64,000 bases of DNA. It comes from Pulveribacter suum. GTDB lineage: Bacteria; Pseudomonadota; Gammaproteobacteria; Burkholderiales; Burkholderiaceae_C. The notes beneath the pieces are model-generated. The model made no database searches. It was not told the origin of the DNA and was given only the letters and a program-made list of their open reading frames with translations. Positions 52,532-61,107 of the stretch are shown piece by piece; position 1 is the first letter of the stretch, and every line of letters starts with the position of its first letter. The DNA lies in the NCBI RefSeq assembly GCF_003013695.1, contig NZ_CP027792.1, forward strand, positions 1,198,501 through 1,262,500. The letters are read 5' to 3'. The position numbers and the translations under genes are program-made.

Positions 52532-52897
52532 CTAGAAGCGGCCCAGGTTCCACACGCGCGGGGCGTTCACGCTGTCGGAGTCGCCCAGGTTGCCGGGGCG
52601 CGAGCGGGCGCCGTCGCCGGCACGCACCTCGTAGGCGGGCAGGGGCGTGCCGGTCTTGGGCTGCACGGTGATGCTCTGCGTCTGCCCGCCCACGCGCAGC
52701 TCGTCCACGCGGCTGCCGGCGTCTTCCACCACGATGCGCTCGACGCGCTGGGAGCGGCGGCCGGGTTGTGCTTGCTCCTGTTCTGATAGCTGCTCACGCG
52801 CTTCAGTATTGGGCTGGAGGCTGTTTTGACCAGTATTTTGGGCCAAGGCCGGGAGGCCGGCCAGGGCCAGCAGGAGCAGGGGGGCTAGGGCGCGCAT
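52532..52897 (-). CDS. Small secreted protein of unknown function
   Basis: 121 aa. Signal peptide MRALAPLLLLALAGLPALAQ. A glutamine-rich segment (EQLSEQEQAQPGRRSQ) partly encoded by a dispersed repeat precedes a conserved-looking region ERIVVEDAGSRVDELRVGGQ and TVQPKTGTPLPAYEV. Similar small proteins near homoserine kinase genes in this family are of unknown role. A minus-strand TACAAT (52904-52909) ends 6 nt before the ATG, and no Shine-Dalgarno is present. Confidence 0.75.
   Translation of the reverse strand: MRALAPLLLLALAGLPALAQNTGQNSLQPNTEAREQLSEQEQAQPGRRSQRVERIVVEDAGSRVDELRVGGQTQSITVQPKTGTPLPAYEVRAGDGARSRPGNLGDSDSVNAPRVWNLGRF
52778..52845 (+). repeat. Dispersed repeat, copy inside the small secreted protein gene
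   Basis: Plus-strand orientation: TGATAGCTGCTCACGCGCTT, then CAGTATTGGGCTGGAGGC and TTTTGACC. It is read antisense by the minus-strand gene, just after the signal-peptide codons. Confidence 0.75.
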
Positions 52898-52903
52898 GGG
52901 GCG

Positions 52904-52909
52904 ATTGTA
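52904..52909 (-). promoter_or_regulatory. -10 element of a probably leaderless transcript
   Basis: Minus-strand TACAAT followed by CGCCCC and the ATG at 52897; nearly the same arrangement as at uvrD. Confidence 0.55.
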
Positions 52910-52940
52910 GGCGGGAGCGCCCGCGGGCCCGGCCGGGCGG

Positions 52941-54146
52941 TCAGCGGGCGGCCTCGCCGTCCACTGCCTGCTGCACGGCGCGGTAGAACGCCTCGCGCGC
53001 CGGCAGGGCCACGGGGTCGCGCGCGCCGCCGCTCCAGTCGGCGTTGGACACGATGACCAGCTGGCGCGCCGGGTCAATGAAGATGCCCTGGCCGAAGATG
53101 CCGCGCGCGGCGAAGCTGCCGTCGTCGTACGTCCACCACTGGTAGCCGTAGCCGCGCCCCGGTACATCGATGTCAGCCTGCTTGCGCGTGGCCTGCTCCA
53201 GCCAGTCCGTGGGCAGGACGGACGTGCCCTCCGAGCGCGCGCCCTCCAGGATGAACTGGCCAAAGCGCGCGTAGTCGCGCGCGGCCGCCTGGATGCAGCA
53301 GCCGCTGATCTCCTGGCCGGTCTTGCTCAGCAGCCAGGTGCCCTGCTGCTCCATGCCGGCCGGGCGCCATACTTTCTCTTCCAGGTACTGCGCCAGCGGC
53401 TTGCCCGTGGCCTGGCTGACCAGCACGCCGACCAGGTTGGTCTCGCCGGTGCTGTAGTTCCAGCGCTCGCCGGCGGGCGCGGCGCGCGGCAGCTGGCGCA
53501 TGTAGCTGACCAGCGCGTCCACGCCGGCTTCGGGCTGGTGGTTGTTGAAGCGCGCCACGTCGGATTGCGGGTCGGCGTAGTCCTCGTCCCAGGCCACGCC
53601 CGAGGTCATGGTCAAGAGCTGGCGCACGCTCACCGCGTCGTAGGCCGATCCGCGCAGGTCGGGCAGATAGTCGCTGATCTTGTCGTCCAGGCTCTTGATG
53701 AAGCCGTCTTTCAGCGCCGCGCCGGCCAGCGTGGAGGTGAAGGACTTGGCCACCGAGAAGCTGGTCCAGCGCCCGCTGCCGTCAAACCCCAGGCCGTAGC
53801 GCTCCAGCCGCAGCTTGCCGCCCTGCACGATGAGCAGGGCGGCGGCGTGCTGCGCCTGCAGGTAGGCGTCCACGTCCAGGGGCAGCGCCAGCGGCTCGCC
53901 CTGGGGCAGGGTGCGCGGCGTGCCGCTGGCGTGCATGGTGCGCCACTGGGCCAGCACGGGCAGCCGGTCCATGGCCCGAAAGGCCGCGTCGCGCTGCTCC
54001 TGCGTCCAAAACAGCAGGTCGCGGTTGGTGGGCAGCGTCTTGAGCAGGCCGCGCGTTTCCTTGTCCAGGCTGAACCAGTAGCCCACGGCCGCCGCCGTCA
54101 GAAGGGCGGCGGTGCCCAGGGCAATGCGCCCGATCCGCCCGCTCAT
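52941..54146 (-). CDS. Class C beta-lactamase-like serine hydrolase
   Basis: 401 aa with one N-terminal hydrophobic segment (IALGTAALLTAAAVGYWF), probably a membrane anchor. The nucleophile motif SVAKSF (SxxK) is near residue 135, followed by VRQLLTMTSGVAWDED, a YSTGETN motif at the Tyr site, and GIFGQGIFIDPA replacing KTG. Relatives include esterases, 6-aminohexanoate-dimer hydrolase and penicillin-binding-like proteins; the substrate is unknown. The start overlaps the stop of the upstream 142-aa gene (ATGA). Confidence 0.87.
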   Translation of the reverse strand: MSGRIGRIALGTAALLTAAAVGYWFSLDKETRGLLKTLPTNRDLLFWTQEQRDAAFRAMDRLPVLAQWRTMHASGTPRTLPQGEPLALPLDVDAYLQAQHAAALLIVQGGKLRLERYGLGFDGSGRWTSFSVAKSFTSTLAGAALKDGFIKSLDDKISDYLPDLRGSAYDAVSVRQLLTMTSGVAWDEDYADPQSDVARFNNHQPEAGVDALVSYMRQLPRAAPAGERWNYSTGETNLVGVLVSQATGKPLAQYLEEKVWRPAGMEQQGTWLLSKTGQEISGCCIQAAARDYARFGQFILEGARSEGTSVLPTDWLEQATRKQADIDVPGRGYGYQWWTYDDGSFAARGIFGQGIFIDPARQLVIVSNADWSGGARDPVALPAREAFYRAVQQAVDGEAAR

Positions 54147-54571
54147 GGCTTGCCCGGGCACTGGCCGCCCTTGCAGGGGGTGGTGAACCCGGCGATGAAG
54201 TCGCGGTAGTTCTTGCCCATGCGGCCCATTTGCTCGCAGGTGTCGCCGCGTGCATCGAAGGCGTAGCCCTGGCTGGCGCCGGCGTCCAGCAGCTCCACGC
54301 GCGCCAGCTGCCAGCGGCTGAACTCTTCGGGGTGGCGCCACTGCTCGGCGCAGATGCCGTGGTAGACCAGGCTGGCATAGGTCAGCTCGCTGATCTGGGG
54401 CTTGTCCATGACCAGGCGCAGCACGCCCTGGTTGAGCTGTGCGCTCTTGAGGCCATTGCCCAGCAGCACCTTTTGCAGGGAGGGCGGCACGTCGGTGAAC
54501 TGCGGCTGGGCGGCGGTGGCCAGCGTGGCGCAGGCGGTCAGCGCGAAGGCGAGCAGGGAGCGTTTCAACAT
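54143..54571 (-). CDS. Small exported protein, co-translated with the serine hydrolase
   Basis: 142 aa. Signal peptide MLKRSLLAFALTACATLATA. The mature protein has four cysteines (GICAEQW, GDTCEQM, TPCKGGQCPG), which could form two periplasmic disulfides, and an aromatic-charged core (QWRHPEEFSRWQLARVELLD). No family recognised. Divergent from polA with an 81-bp gap. Confidence 0.75.
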   Translation of the reverse strand: MLKRSLLAFALTACATLATAAQPQFTDVPPSLQKVLLGNGLKSAQLNQGVLRLVMDKPQISELTYASLVYHGICAEQWRHPEEFSRWQLARVELLDAGASQGYAFDARGDTCEQMGRMGKNYRDFIAGFTTPCKGGQCPGKP

Positions 54572-54652
54572 GGAGCGGGCGAGGGCGTTGCCGGGTTGGA
54601 AAAGCACCCATTGTGCCGCCGCGCGTAACGCCATCGTGTGCAAAATGCCGCC

Positions 54653-57412
54653 ATGAGCGACCCCCAAACCCTGCTGCTGGTGGACGGTTCCAGCTATCTG
54701 TACCGCGCCTACCACGCCATGCCCGACCTGCGCGCCGTGCCGGGCGACCCGACCAGCCCCGCCACTGGTGCCATCCGCGGCATGGTCAACATGCTGGCCG
54801 CGCTGCAAAAGGAAGTGCCCGCCGCCTACGCCGCCTGCATCTTCGACGCCAGCGGTCCCACCTTCCGCGACGCGCTGTACGGCGACTACAAGGCCAACCG
54901 CGCCGCCATGCCCGATGACCTGCGCGCGCAGGTCGCGCCCATCCACGAGGTGGTGCGCCTGCTGGGCTGGCCGCTGCTGTGCATCAAGGGCGTGGAGGCG
55001 GACGACGTGATCGGCACGCTGGCCCGGCACGCGGCCGCGCGCGGCCTGCGCGTGGTGATCGCCAGCGGCGACAAGGACCTGTCGCAGCTGGTGGACGAGC
55101 GCGTCATGGTGGTGGACACCATGAGCGGCAAGCGCCGCGACGTGGCCGGCGTGACGGCCGAGTTCGGCGTGCCGCCTTCGCTGATGGTGGACTTCCAGAC
55201 GCTGGTGGGCGACGCCGTGGACAACGTGCCCGGGGTACCGAAGGTCGGGCCCAAGACGGCCGCCAAGTGGCTGGCGGAGCACGGCTCGCTGGACGCACTG
55301 ATTGCCAACGCCCACACCATCAAGGGCGTGGCCGGTGAGAACCTGCGCGGCGCGCTGCCCTGGCTGCCTACGGGGCGCCAGCTGGTCACCATCAAGACCG
55401 ACTGCGACCTGTCGGATGCCCTGGCGGGCTTTCCGGACGCTATTGATTCGATAGCTGTCGGCGCACAGCAGACGGGCGCTTTGCGCGATTTTTATGAAAG
55501 GTATGGCTTTCGCACGCTGGCTCACGCGCTGCAGGCCGGCCCGGACGGGGCGACACCTGCCCAAGCCGGCGAAAGCGCCACCGCCGTCGCCGAGGCCGCG
55601 CAGCAGCGCGAGGTGCGCTACGAGACCCTTTTGGACTGGGAGCAGTTCGAGCAGTGGCTGGCGCGCATCCAGGCTGCGCCGCTGGTGGCGCTCGATACCG
55701 AAACCACGTCGCTGGACGAGCTGCGCGCGCGCATCGTCGGCCTGAGCTTCAGCGTGGAGCCGGGCAGCGCTGCCTACATCCCGCTGGCGCACGACGGCCC
55801 GGGCGCGCCCGAGCAGCTGCCTTTGGATGAAGTGCTGGCGCGCCTCAAGCCCTGGCTGGAAGACCCGGCCGCGCCCAAGCTGGGCCAGCACGTCAAGTAC
55901 GACCGCCACGTGCTGGCCAACCACGGCATCGAGGTGCGCGGCTACGTGCACGACACCATGCTGCAAAGCTACGTGCTGGAGGTGCACAAGCCGCACGGGC
56001 TGTCCAGCCTGGCCGAGCGCCACACCGGCCGCACCGGGCTGACCTACGAAGACCTGTGCGGCAAGGGCGCCAAGCAGATCCCGTTTTCGCAGGTGGCGGT
56101 GGAGCAGGCGGCGGCCTATGCCTGCGAAGATTCCGACCAGACGCTGGACGTGCACCGCGTGCTGTGGCCGCAGCTGGAGGGCGAGCCGAAACTGCGCACC
56201 ATCTATGAGCTGGAGATCGCCTGCAGCGAGACGCTGTTTCGCATCGAGCGCAATGGCGTGCTGATCGACGCCGGCGCCCTGGCTGCGCAAAGCCGCGACC
56301 TGGGCCAGCGCATCGTGGCGCTGGAGACGCAGGCCTACGAAATCGCCGGCCAGCCGTTCAACCTGGGAAGCCCCAAGCAGCTGGGCGAGATCTTCTTCGA
56401 CAAGCTGGGCATGCCGGTCATCAAGAAGACCGCCACCGGCGCGCGCTCGACGGACGAGGAGGTGCTGGAAAAGCTCGCCGAGGACTACCCGCTGCCCGCC
56501 ACGCTGCTGGAGCACCGGTCCTTGTGCAAGCTCAAGGGCACCTACACCGACAAGCTGGGCCAGCTGGCCGATCCGCGCACCGGCCGCGTGCACACGCACT
56601 ATGCGCAGGCCGTGGCGGTCACAGGCCGACTGTCCAGCAACGAGCCCAACCTGCAGAACATCCCCATCCGCACAGCGGAAGGCCGGCGCATCCGCGAGGC
56701 CTTTGTTGCCCCGCCCGGACGCCTGATCGCCAGCTGCGACTACAGCCAGATCGAGCTGCGCATCATGGCGCACATCAGCGGCGACGAGGCGCTGCTGGCC
56801 GCCTTCACCCACGGTCTGGACGTGCACCGCGCCACGGCCGCCGAGGTGTTCGGCGTGGGGCTGGATCAGGTGAGCAGCGAGCAGCGCCGCTACGCCAAGA
56901 CCATCAACTTCGGCCTGATCTACGGCATGAGCAGCTTCGGCCTGGCCAAGAGTCTGGGCATCGGCACGGCGGCGGCCAAGAACTACATCGACCGCTACTT
57001 CGAGCGCTACCCCGGCGTGAAGCGCTACATGGACCTGACGCGACTGGAAGCCAAGGAGCGCGGCTTCGTCGAGACGGTGTTCGGCCGCCGCCTGGTGCTG
57101 CCCGAGATCAATTCGCCCAACGGCCCCCGGCGCGCCGCCGCCGAGCGCGCCGCCATCAATGCGCCCATGCAGGGCACGGCCGCCGACCTGATCAAGATGG
57201 CCATGGTGCAGGTGCAGCAGGAGCTGGACCGTGAGCGGCCCGAGGTGCTGATGGTCATGCAGGTGCACGACGAACTGGTGTTCGAGCTGCCCGAAGGCGA
57301 GCGCGAGTGGGTGCGAACGGAAGTCCCGCGCATCATGGCCGAGGTGGCGCAGCTCAAGGTGCCACTGTTGGCGGAAGTGGGTTTTGGCAGCAACTGGGAC
57401 GAGGCGCACTGA
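54653..57412 (+). CDS. polA: DNA polymerase I
   Basis: 919 aa from ATG 54653 (MSDPQTLLLVDGSSYLYRAY). Three domains: 5'-3' exonuclease (about 1-290, with KGVEADDVIGTLAR and SGDKDLSQLVD), 3'-5' exonuclease (about 340-520, proofreading residues kept: ALDTETTSLDEL, GQHVKYDRHVL, CEDSDQTLDVH), and polymerase (motif A DYSQIELRIMAHIS, O-helix RRYAKTINFGLIYGM, motif C VHDELVFE). A dispersed repeat is read in frame at 55437-55497, at the end of the first domain. CAAAAT (54641-54646) ends 6 nt before the ATG without a Shine-Dalgarno. Confidence 0.97.
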   Translation: MSDPQTLLLVDGSSYLYRAYHAMPDLRAVPGDPTSPATGAIRGMVNMLAALQKEVPAAYAACIFDASGPTFRDALYGDYKANRAAMPDDLRAQVAPIHEVVRLLGWPLLCIKGVEADDVIGTLARHAAARGLRVVIASGDKDLSQLVDERVMVVDTMSGKRRDVAGVTAEFGVPPSLMVDFQTLVGDAVDNVPGVPKVGPKTAAKWLAEHGSLDALIANAHTIKGVAGENLRGALPWLPTGRQLVTIKTDCDLSDALAGFPDAIDSIAVGAQQTGALRDFYERYGFRTLAHALQAGPDGATPAQAGESATAVAEAAQQREVRYETLLDWEQFEQWLARIQAAPLVALDTETTSLDELRARIVGLSFSVEPGSAAYIPLAHDGPGAPEQLPLDEVLARLKPWLEDPAAPKLGQHVKYDRHVLANHGIEVRGYVHDTMLQSYVLEVHKPHGLSSLAERHTGRTGLTYEDLCGKGAKQIPFSQVAVEQAAAYACEDSDQTLDVHRVLWPQLEGEPKLRTIYELEIACSETLFRIERNGVLIDAGALAAQSRDLGQRIVALETQAYEIAGQPFNLGSPKQLGEIFFDKLGMPVIKKTATGARSTDEEVLEKLAEDYPLPATLLEHRSLCKLKGTYTDKLGQLADPRTGRVHTHYAQAVAVTGRLSSNEPNLQNIPIRTAEGRRIREAFVAPPGRLIASCDYSQIELRIMAHISGDEALLAAFTHGLDVHRATAAEVFGVGLDQVSSEQRRYAKTINFGLIYGMSSFGLAKSLGIGTAAAKNYIDRYFERYPGVKRYMDLTRLEAKERGFVETVFGRRLVLPEINSPNGPRRAAAERAAINAPMQGTAADLIKMAMVQVQQELDRERPEVLMVMQVHDELVFELPEGEREWVRTEVPRIMAEVAQLKVPLLAEVGFGSNWDEAH
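55437..55497 (+). repeat. Dispersed repeat, in-frame copy inside polA
   Basis: Reads TTGATTCGATAGCTGTCGGC, then GCACAGCAGACGGGCGCTTT and GCGATTTTTATG. It is diverged but keeps both halves, and encodes the linker DSIAVGAQQTGALRDF between the exonuclease domains. Confidence 0.65.
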
Positions 57413-57602
57413 GGGTGCGAACGCCCGTTGGGGCTACGGCGCCGGGCCCTGGCGCCGAGCGGTCGCCCGTTGGCTGCAGCCCGCTGCTCCAGGTGGACGG
57501 TAGTACATTCAGGAGCCCTGCCCGCCGGTAGGCCTGTGGGGACGAATGTTTCGTCACCACCCGCTATCCGATGGAGAGCAGCACAACCGAGGGACAGAAG
57601 AG

Positions 57603-58454
57603 ATGATTCATTTTTCCGACATCGTGAGCGGCGCGCTGCAAGGCGAACAGCAGGCCACCGTGCTCCAGCAATGGCTGCAGGCCGCGTCGGCTGCCGGCCT
57701 GCAAAAGACCAAAGCGATGGAAGGCGAGGCCCAGGCCATCGCGAACGCGCTCGGACAGGCACTGCGCTCCGGCGCCCGGGTGGATGCATTCGGCGAAAGC
57801 GCATGGGCGGAACTGCACCAGGTGCTGGCCGACCTGTCGCGCTCGCGCGCGGCTCAGGGGCAAAGCGCCGGCGACACCAGCGTGTTCGTGCTGGCACTCA
57901 AGAAGCCCTTGCTGGACGTGCTCCAGCGCGAGCTTTCCGGAGCCGATGCCGCCGCCGTGGCGTCTTCGTTTTGGGAACTGACCCAGATGGTGGACCGCAT
58001 GGCCCAGCTGACGGCTACGACGTTTCAGAAAGCCCGCGAGGACATCATCGTGCGCCAGCAGGAGGAACTGCTGGAGCTGTCCACCCCGGTCGTCAAGCTG
58101 TGGGAGGGCGTGCTGGCCGTGCCGATGATCGGCACGCTGGACAGCAACCGCACGCAGGTGGTGATGGAAACGCTGCTGCAAAGGATCGTGGAGACAGGTT
58201 CGGAGCTGGCCATCATCGACATCACGGGCGTGCCCACCGTGGACACTCTGGTGGCGCAGCACCTGCTCAAGACGGTCACCGCCATCCGCCTCATGGGGGC
58301 CGACTGCATCATCAGCGGCATCCGTCCCCAGATCGCGCAGACCATCGTGCACCTGGGCATCGACCTGCAGGGCATCGTGACCAAGGCCACGCTGGCCGAC
58401 GCCCTCGCGGTGGCGATGCAGCAGTCCGGCTGGCAGGTCACGCGCAAGGCCTGA
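57603..58454 (+). CDS. RsbR-family stressosome sensor/scaffold protein
   Basis: 283 aa. Residues 1-150 are an all-helical RsbR-type (non-heme globin-like) sensor and about 165-280 a STAS domain. The two phosphorylatable threonine sites of RsbR are kept by motif: IIDITGVPTVDTLVAQHLL (T215) and ISGIRPQIAQTIVHLG (T247). I chose ATG 57603, preceded by GGGACAGAAGAG; an in-frame ATG at 57546 would add 19 residues. First of a five- or six-gene overlapping operon. The 190-bp gap after polA holds a GGCGCC hairpin and no gene. Confidence 0.88.
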   Translation: MIHFSDIVSGALQGEQQATVLQQWLQAASAAGLQKTKAMEGEAQAIANALGQALRSGARVDAFGESAWAELHQVLADLSRSRAAQGQSAGDTSVFVLALKKPLLDVLQRELSGADAAAVASSFWELTQMVDRMAQLTATTFQKAREDIIVRQQEELLELSTPVVKLWEGVLAVPMIGTLDSNRTQVVMETLLQRIVETGSELAIIDITGVPTVDTLVAQHLLKTVTAIRLMGADCIISGIRPQIAQTIVHLGIDLQGIVTKATLADALAVAMQQSGWQVTRKA

Positions 58455-58463
58455 GGAGCATCC

Positions 58464-58838
58464 ATGGAGCGTATTCCGATCCTGCGCATGGGCGAAACCC
58501 TGCTGGTCACCATCCAGGTGGACATGCAGGACCAGACCGCCCTGGCGCTTCAGGAGGACCTGGCCGAGCGCATCGCCAAGACGGGCGCCAGCGGCGTGAT
58601 GATCGACATCTCGGCCCTGGAGATCGTCGATTCGTTCGTCGGGCGGATGCTGGCCAGCATCTCGGGCATTGCACGCATCCTGTCAGCGACGACGGTGGTG
58701 GTGGGCATGCAGCCCGCGGTGGCCATCACGCTGGTGGAACTCGGGCTCTCCCTGGAGGGCGTGAAGACGGCTCTCGACGTGGAGCGCGGCATGGCACTGC
58801 TGCGCCAGGCGAGCGGGGAGAGCAGCTTTGTCAGTTGA
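58464..58838 (+). CDS. RsbS-type STAS anti-sigma-antagonist protein
   Basis: 124 aa, a single STAS domain. The phospho-acceptor serine is Ser57 in DISALEIVDSFVGRML, matching the RsbS site. In stressosomes RsbS and RsbR form the 1.8-MDa shell that binds the kinase RsbT. Starts 9 bp after rsbR and overlaps rsbT by 11 bp. Confidence 0.9.
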   Translation: MERIPILRMGETLLVTIQVDMQDQTALALQEDLAERIAKTGASGVMIDISALEIVDSFVGRMLASISGIARILSATTVVVGMQPAVAITLVELGLSLEGVKTALDVERGMALLRQASGESSFVS

Positions 58839-59232
58839 CACTTCCGGCTCGCTGCCGCTGGCGTCCGAGCAGCACATCGTTGCCAGCCGCCAGGTCGTGC
58901 GCCAGCTGTGCCAGCAGATCAAGCTGTCGCTGGTCGAGCAGACCAAGATGATCACGGCGGCAAGCGAGCTGTCGCGCAATACGCTCATCCACGGCGGCGG
59001 GGGCAGCATGCACTGGGAGCTTCTCGAGCGTGACGGGCGCAGTGGCCTCAGGCTCTGCTTTGAGGACCGCGGCCCGGGCATCCCCGATCTGAAGCTGGCC
59101 ATGTCCGACGGCTGGACGTCCGGCTCCGGCATGGGCCTGGGCCTGCCCGGCAGCAAGCGGCTGGTGAGCGACTTCGAGATCGACACCGTGCCGGGGCAGG
59201 GGACACGCGTGAGCATCACCAAGTGGAAGTGA
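58828..59232 (+). CDS. RsbT-type switch kinase (GHKL ATPase)
   Basis: 134 aa. TTG start at 58828 with GGGGAGAG just upstream; no in-frame ATG or GTG fits. The N-box ASELSRNTLIHGGGGSMHWE and G-boxes (CFEDRGPGIPDL, GSGMGLGLPGSKRL) show a histidine-kinase-like ATPase. RsbT phosphorylates RsbR and RsbS and, when released, activates a partner, RsbU in Bacillus. No RsbU or sigma factor is present. Overlaps the next gene by 10 bp. Confidence 0.9.
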   Translation: MSVDTSGSLPLASEQHIVASRQVVRQLCQQIKLSLVEQTKMITAASELSRNTLIHGGGGSMHWELLERDGRSGLRLCFEDRGPGIPDLKLAMSDGWTSGSGMGLGLPGSKRLVSDFEIDTVPGQGTRVSITKWK

Positions 59233-60239
59233 TCCGTGGCTGGAGCCACCGCTCCTTTCAGATCACCGATCCGAGCTGCGTAGGCGAGGCCCGGCGATTT
59301 TGTGCCAAGGCCGTGCAGCACTGGGGCTGGGCAGATGCCGATGCGGGCCGGCTGGCCCTCATCGTGACCGAGCTGGGCACCAATTTGCAGCGCCACGCCA
59401 AGGGCGGCGCGCTGTGGATCGCCATCAAGGAGCAGCTCCGTGAGGTGGAGGTGCTGGCGCTGGACAACGGTCCCGGAATTGCCGATGTGACGCGGGCGCT
59501 GCAGGATGGGGTGTCCACCGGCTCCGGTTCACCGGGCACCGGCCTGGGCGGCATCCGCCGGCTGGCCGATGATTTCGACCTGTACTCCGCTGCCAACGGT
59601 ACCCTGTGCCTGGCGCGTGTGCGCGCGTCCGGGCAGGCCACCGTGGGTTGTCCCGCTGTGGGCGCCGTGAGCCTGTGCGCTCCCGGCGAGATCGTATGCG
59701 GCGATGCCTGGGCCTTTGCGCAGGGCGACGCGGGCGAGGTGGCGCTGCTGGTGGCCGATGGGCTGGGCCACGGGGTGCATGCCGCCGAGGCGGCGCAGGC
59801 GGCCGTCGACGTGTTTGCGCAAGCGCCATTTGCTTCGCTGGAAGCGAGCATGCACGAGACCCACGCCGCGCTGCAGACCACGCGCGGCGCGGCACTGTTC
59901 CTGCTGCGCCTGGAGGCCCCGACGCAGGTGCGCCATACCGGGGCGGGCAACGTACTGGGCCGCCTGCTGTCGGGCGTCGCGGACCGCACGCTGCTGACCC
60001 AGCACGGCACGGCCGGCGTACAGGTGCGCAGGCCTGAGATCTCCTGCACCGAGCTGCCCGCGCACGGGGTGGCGGTGCTGTACAGCGACGGCGTGATATC
60101 GCGCTGGAAGAGCGACGAACTTCACCCCTTGCTGTCGCGCGATCCAGCCCTGCTGGCCGCCGCAATCTGCTGGCGGCATGGACGTGGACGGGACGACGCC
60201 ACGGTGGTCGTTTTCAAACCAGGAGACGGGCTTGACTGA
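59223..60239 (+). CDS. Fusion of RsbT-like ATPase and SpoIIE/PP2C phosphatase (RsbX-like)
   Basis: 338 aa from GTG 59223. Residues about 1-135 are a GHKL ATPase (IVTELGTNLQRHAKGGALWI, then GTGLGGIRRLADDFDL). Residues about 140-335 are a PP2C-type phosphatase: LLVADGLGHGVHAAEAAQAA, VLYSDGVISRW, and GRDDATVVVF with metal-binding aspartates. In the stressosome cycle an RsbX-type phosphatase resets RsbR and RsbS. Overlaps rsbT by 10 bp and the kinase gene by 8 bp. Confidence 0.88.
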   Translation: MEVIRGWSHRSFQITDPSCVGEARRFCAKAVQHWGWADADAGRLALIVTELGTNLQRHAKGGALWIAIKEQLREVEVLALDNGPGIADVTRALQDGVSTGSGSPGTGLGGIRRLADDFDLYSAANGTLCLARVRASGQATVGCPAVGAVSLCAPGEIVCGDAWAFAQGDAGEVALLVADGLGHGVHAAEAAQAAVDVFAQAPFASLEASMHETHAALQTTRGAALFLLRLEAPTQVRHTGAGNVLGRLLSGVADRTLLTQHGTAGVQVRRPEISCTELPAHGVAVLYSDGVISRWKSDELHPLLSRDPALLAAAICWRHGRGRDDATVVVFKPGDGLD

Positions 60240-61095
60240 GATGGTTCCAACGCAGGCGCCGGGCGCCGACGCCGAGGCGCTGCGCCAGGAGGTGGAGGCC
60301 CTGCGCGCAGAGGTCGAGGAGACCAACCGCGGCGTCGTGGCGCTGTATGCCGAACTCGACCAGCAGGCCGAGCAACTGCAGCAGGCCACGCAGCTCAAGA
60401 GCCGGTTCCTGTCGTACATGAGCCATGAGTTCCGCACGCCCATCGGGGCCGCGCTCAGCATCACCCGGCTGCTGCTCGACCGGGTGGACGGGCCGCTGAC
60501 GGGCGAGCAGGAGCGGCAGGTGAAGTTCATCGAAAGCACCTGCCAGGAGTTCTCCAACATGGTGGACGACCTGCTGGACTTGGCGAAGATCGAGGCAGGC
60601 CGGCTGGACATATCGCCCGCATGGTTCGAGATGATGGACCTGTTCGTCGCGCTGCGTGGAATGTTCAAGCCTATCCTGGCGAACGCGGAGTTGAACCTGG
60701 TGTTCGAGGATCCGCAGGGCCTCACGCGGCTCTATACCGATGACCGCAAGCTCTCGCAGATTCTGCGCAACTTCATCTCGAACGCGCTGAAGTTCACGCC
60801 CCACGGAGAGGTGCGCGTGGCCGCGCGGACTGAAGGGGACGGCATGGTGCGCTTTTCCGTATCCGATACCGGCATCGGCATTGCGCAGGAGCACTTGGCG
60901 CATCTGTTCAATGATTTTTCCCAGGTGGACTCGCCCATCCAGAAGCGGTTGCGGGGCACCGGGCTGGGCCTGGCGCTGAGCCGGCACCTTTCGACTCTTC
61001 TAGGCGGCTATGTGGAAGCCCAGAGCGAGCTGGGCCGTGGTTCTGTCTTCTCGGTGGTGGTTCCGATAGAGTGGGATGCTTCGGCGCCCCGTTGA
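60232..61095 (+). CDS. Soluble sensor histidine kinase
   Basis: 287 aa. I prefer TTG 60232, with AGGAG 6 nt upstream, over ATG 60241. An N-terminal coiled coil (ALRQEVEALRAEVEETNRGV) without membrane segments leads to the dimerisation/phosphoacceptor domain SYMSHEFRTPIGAALS (His65) and the ATPase boxes NFISNALKFTPHGEV, SDTGIGIA and GTGLGLALSRHLSTLLGGYV. It is translationally coupled to the stressosome genes, so it may be their direct output. Confidence 0.9.
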   Translation: MTEMVPTQAPGADAEALRQEVEALRAEVEETNRGVVALYAELDQQAEQLQQATQLKSRFLSYMSHEFRTPIGAALSITRLLLDRVDGPLTGEQERQVKFIESTCQEFSNMVDDLLDLAKIEAGRLDISPAWFEMMDLFVALRGMFKPILANAELNLVFEDPQGLTRLYTDDRKLSQILRNFISNALKFTPHGEVRVAARTEGDGMVRFSVSDTGIGIAQEHLAHLFNDFSQVDSPIQKRLRGTGLGLALSRHLSTLLGGYVEAQSELGRGSVFSVVVPIEWDASAPR

Positions 61096-61107
61096 CCCGC
61101 TTGGCCT

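Noticed and set aside
54143..57409. A 1088-codon minus-strand frame covering polA
   Set aside because: Only its last 142 codons (54143-54571) look like a protein, with a signal peptide; the rest is antisense to polA and reads as low-complexity Arg/Ala/His.
57603..60239. A sigma-B operon
   Set aside because: RsbR, RsbS and RsbT are present but no RsbU, RsbV, RsbW or sigma factor gene follows; the next genes are histidine kinases.
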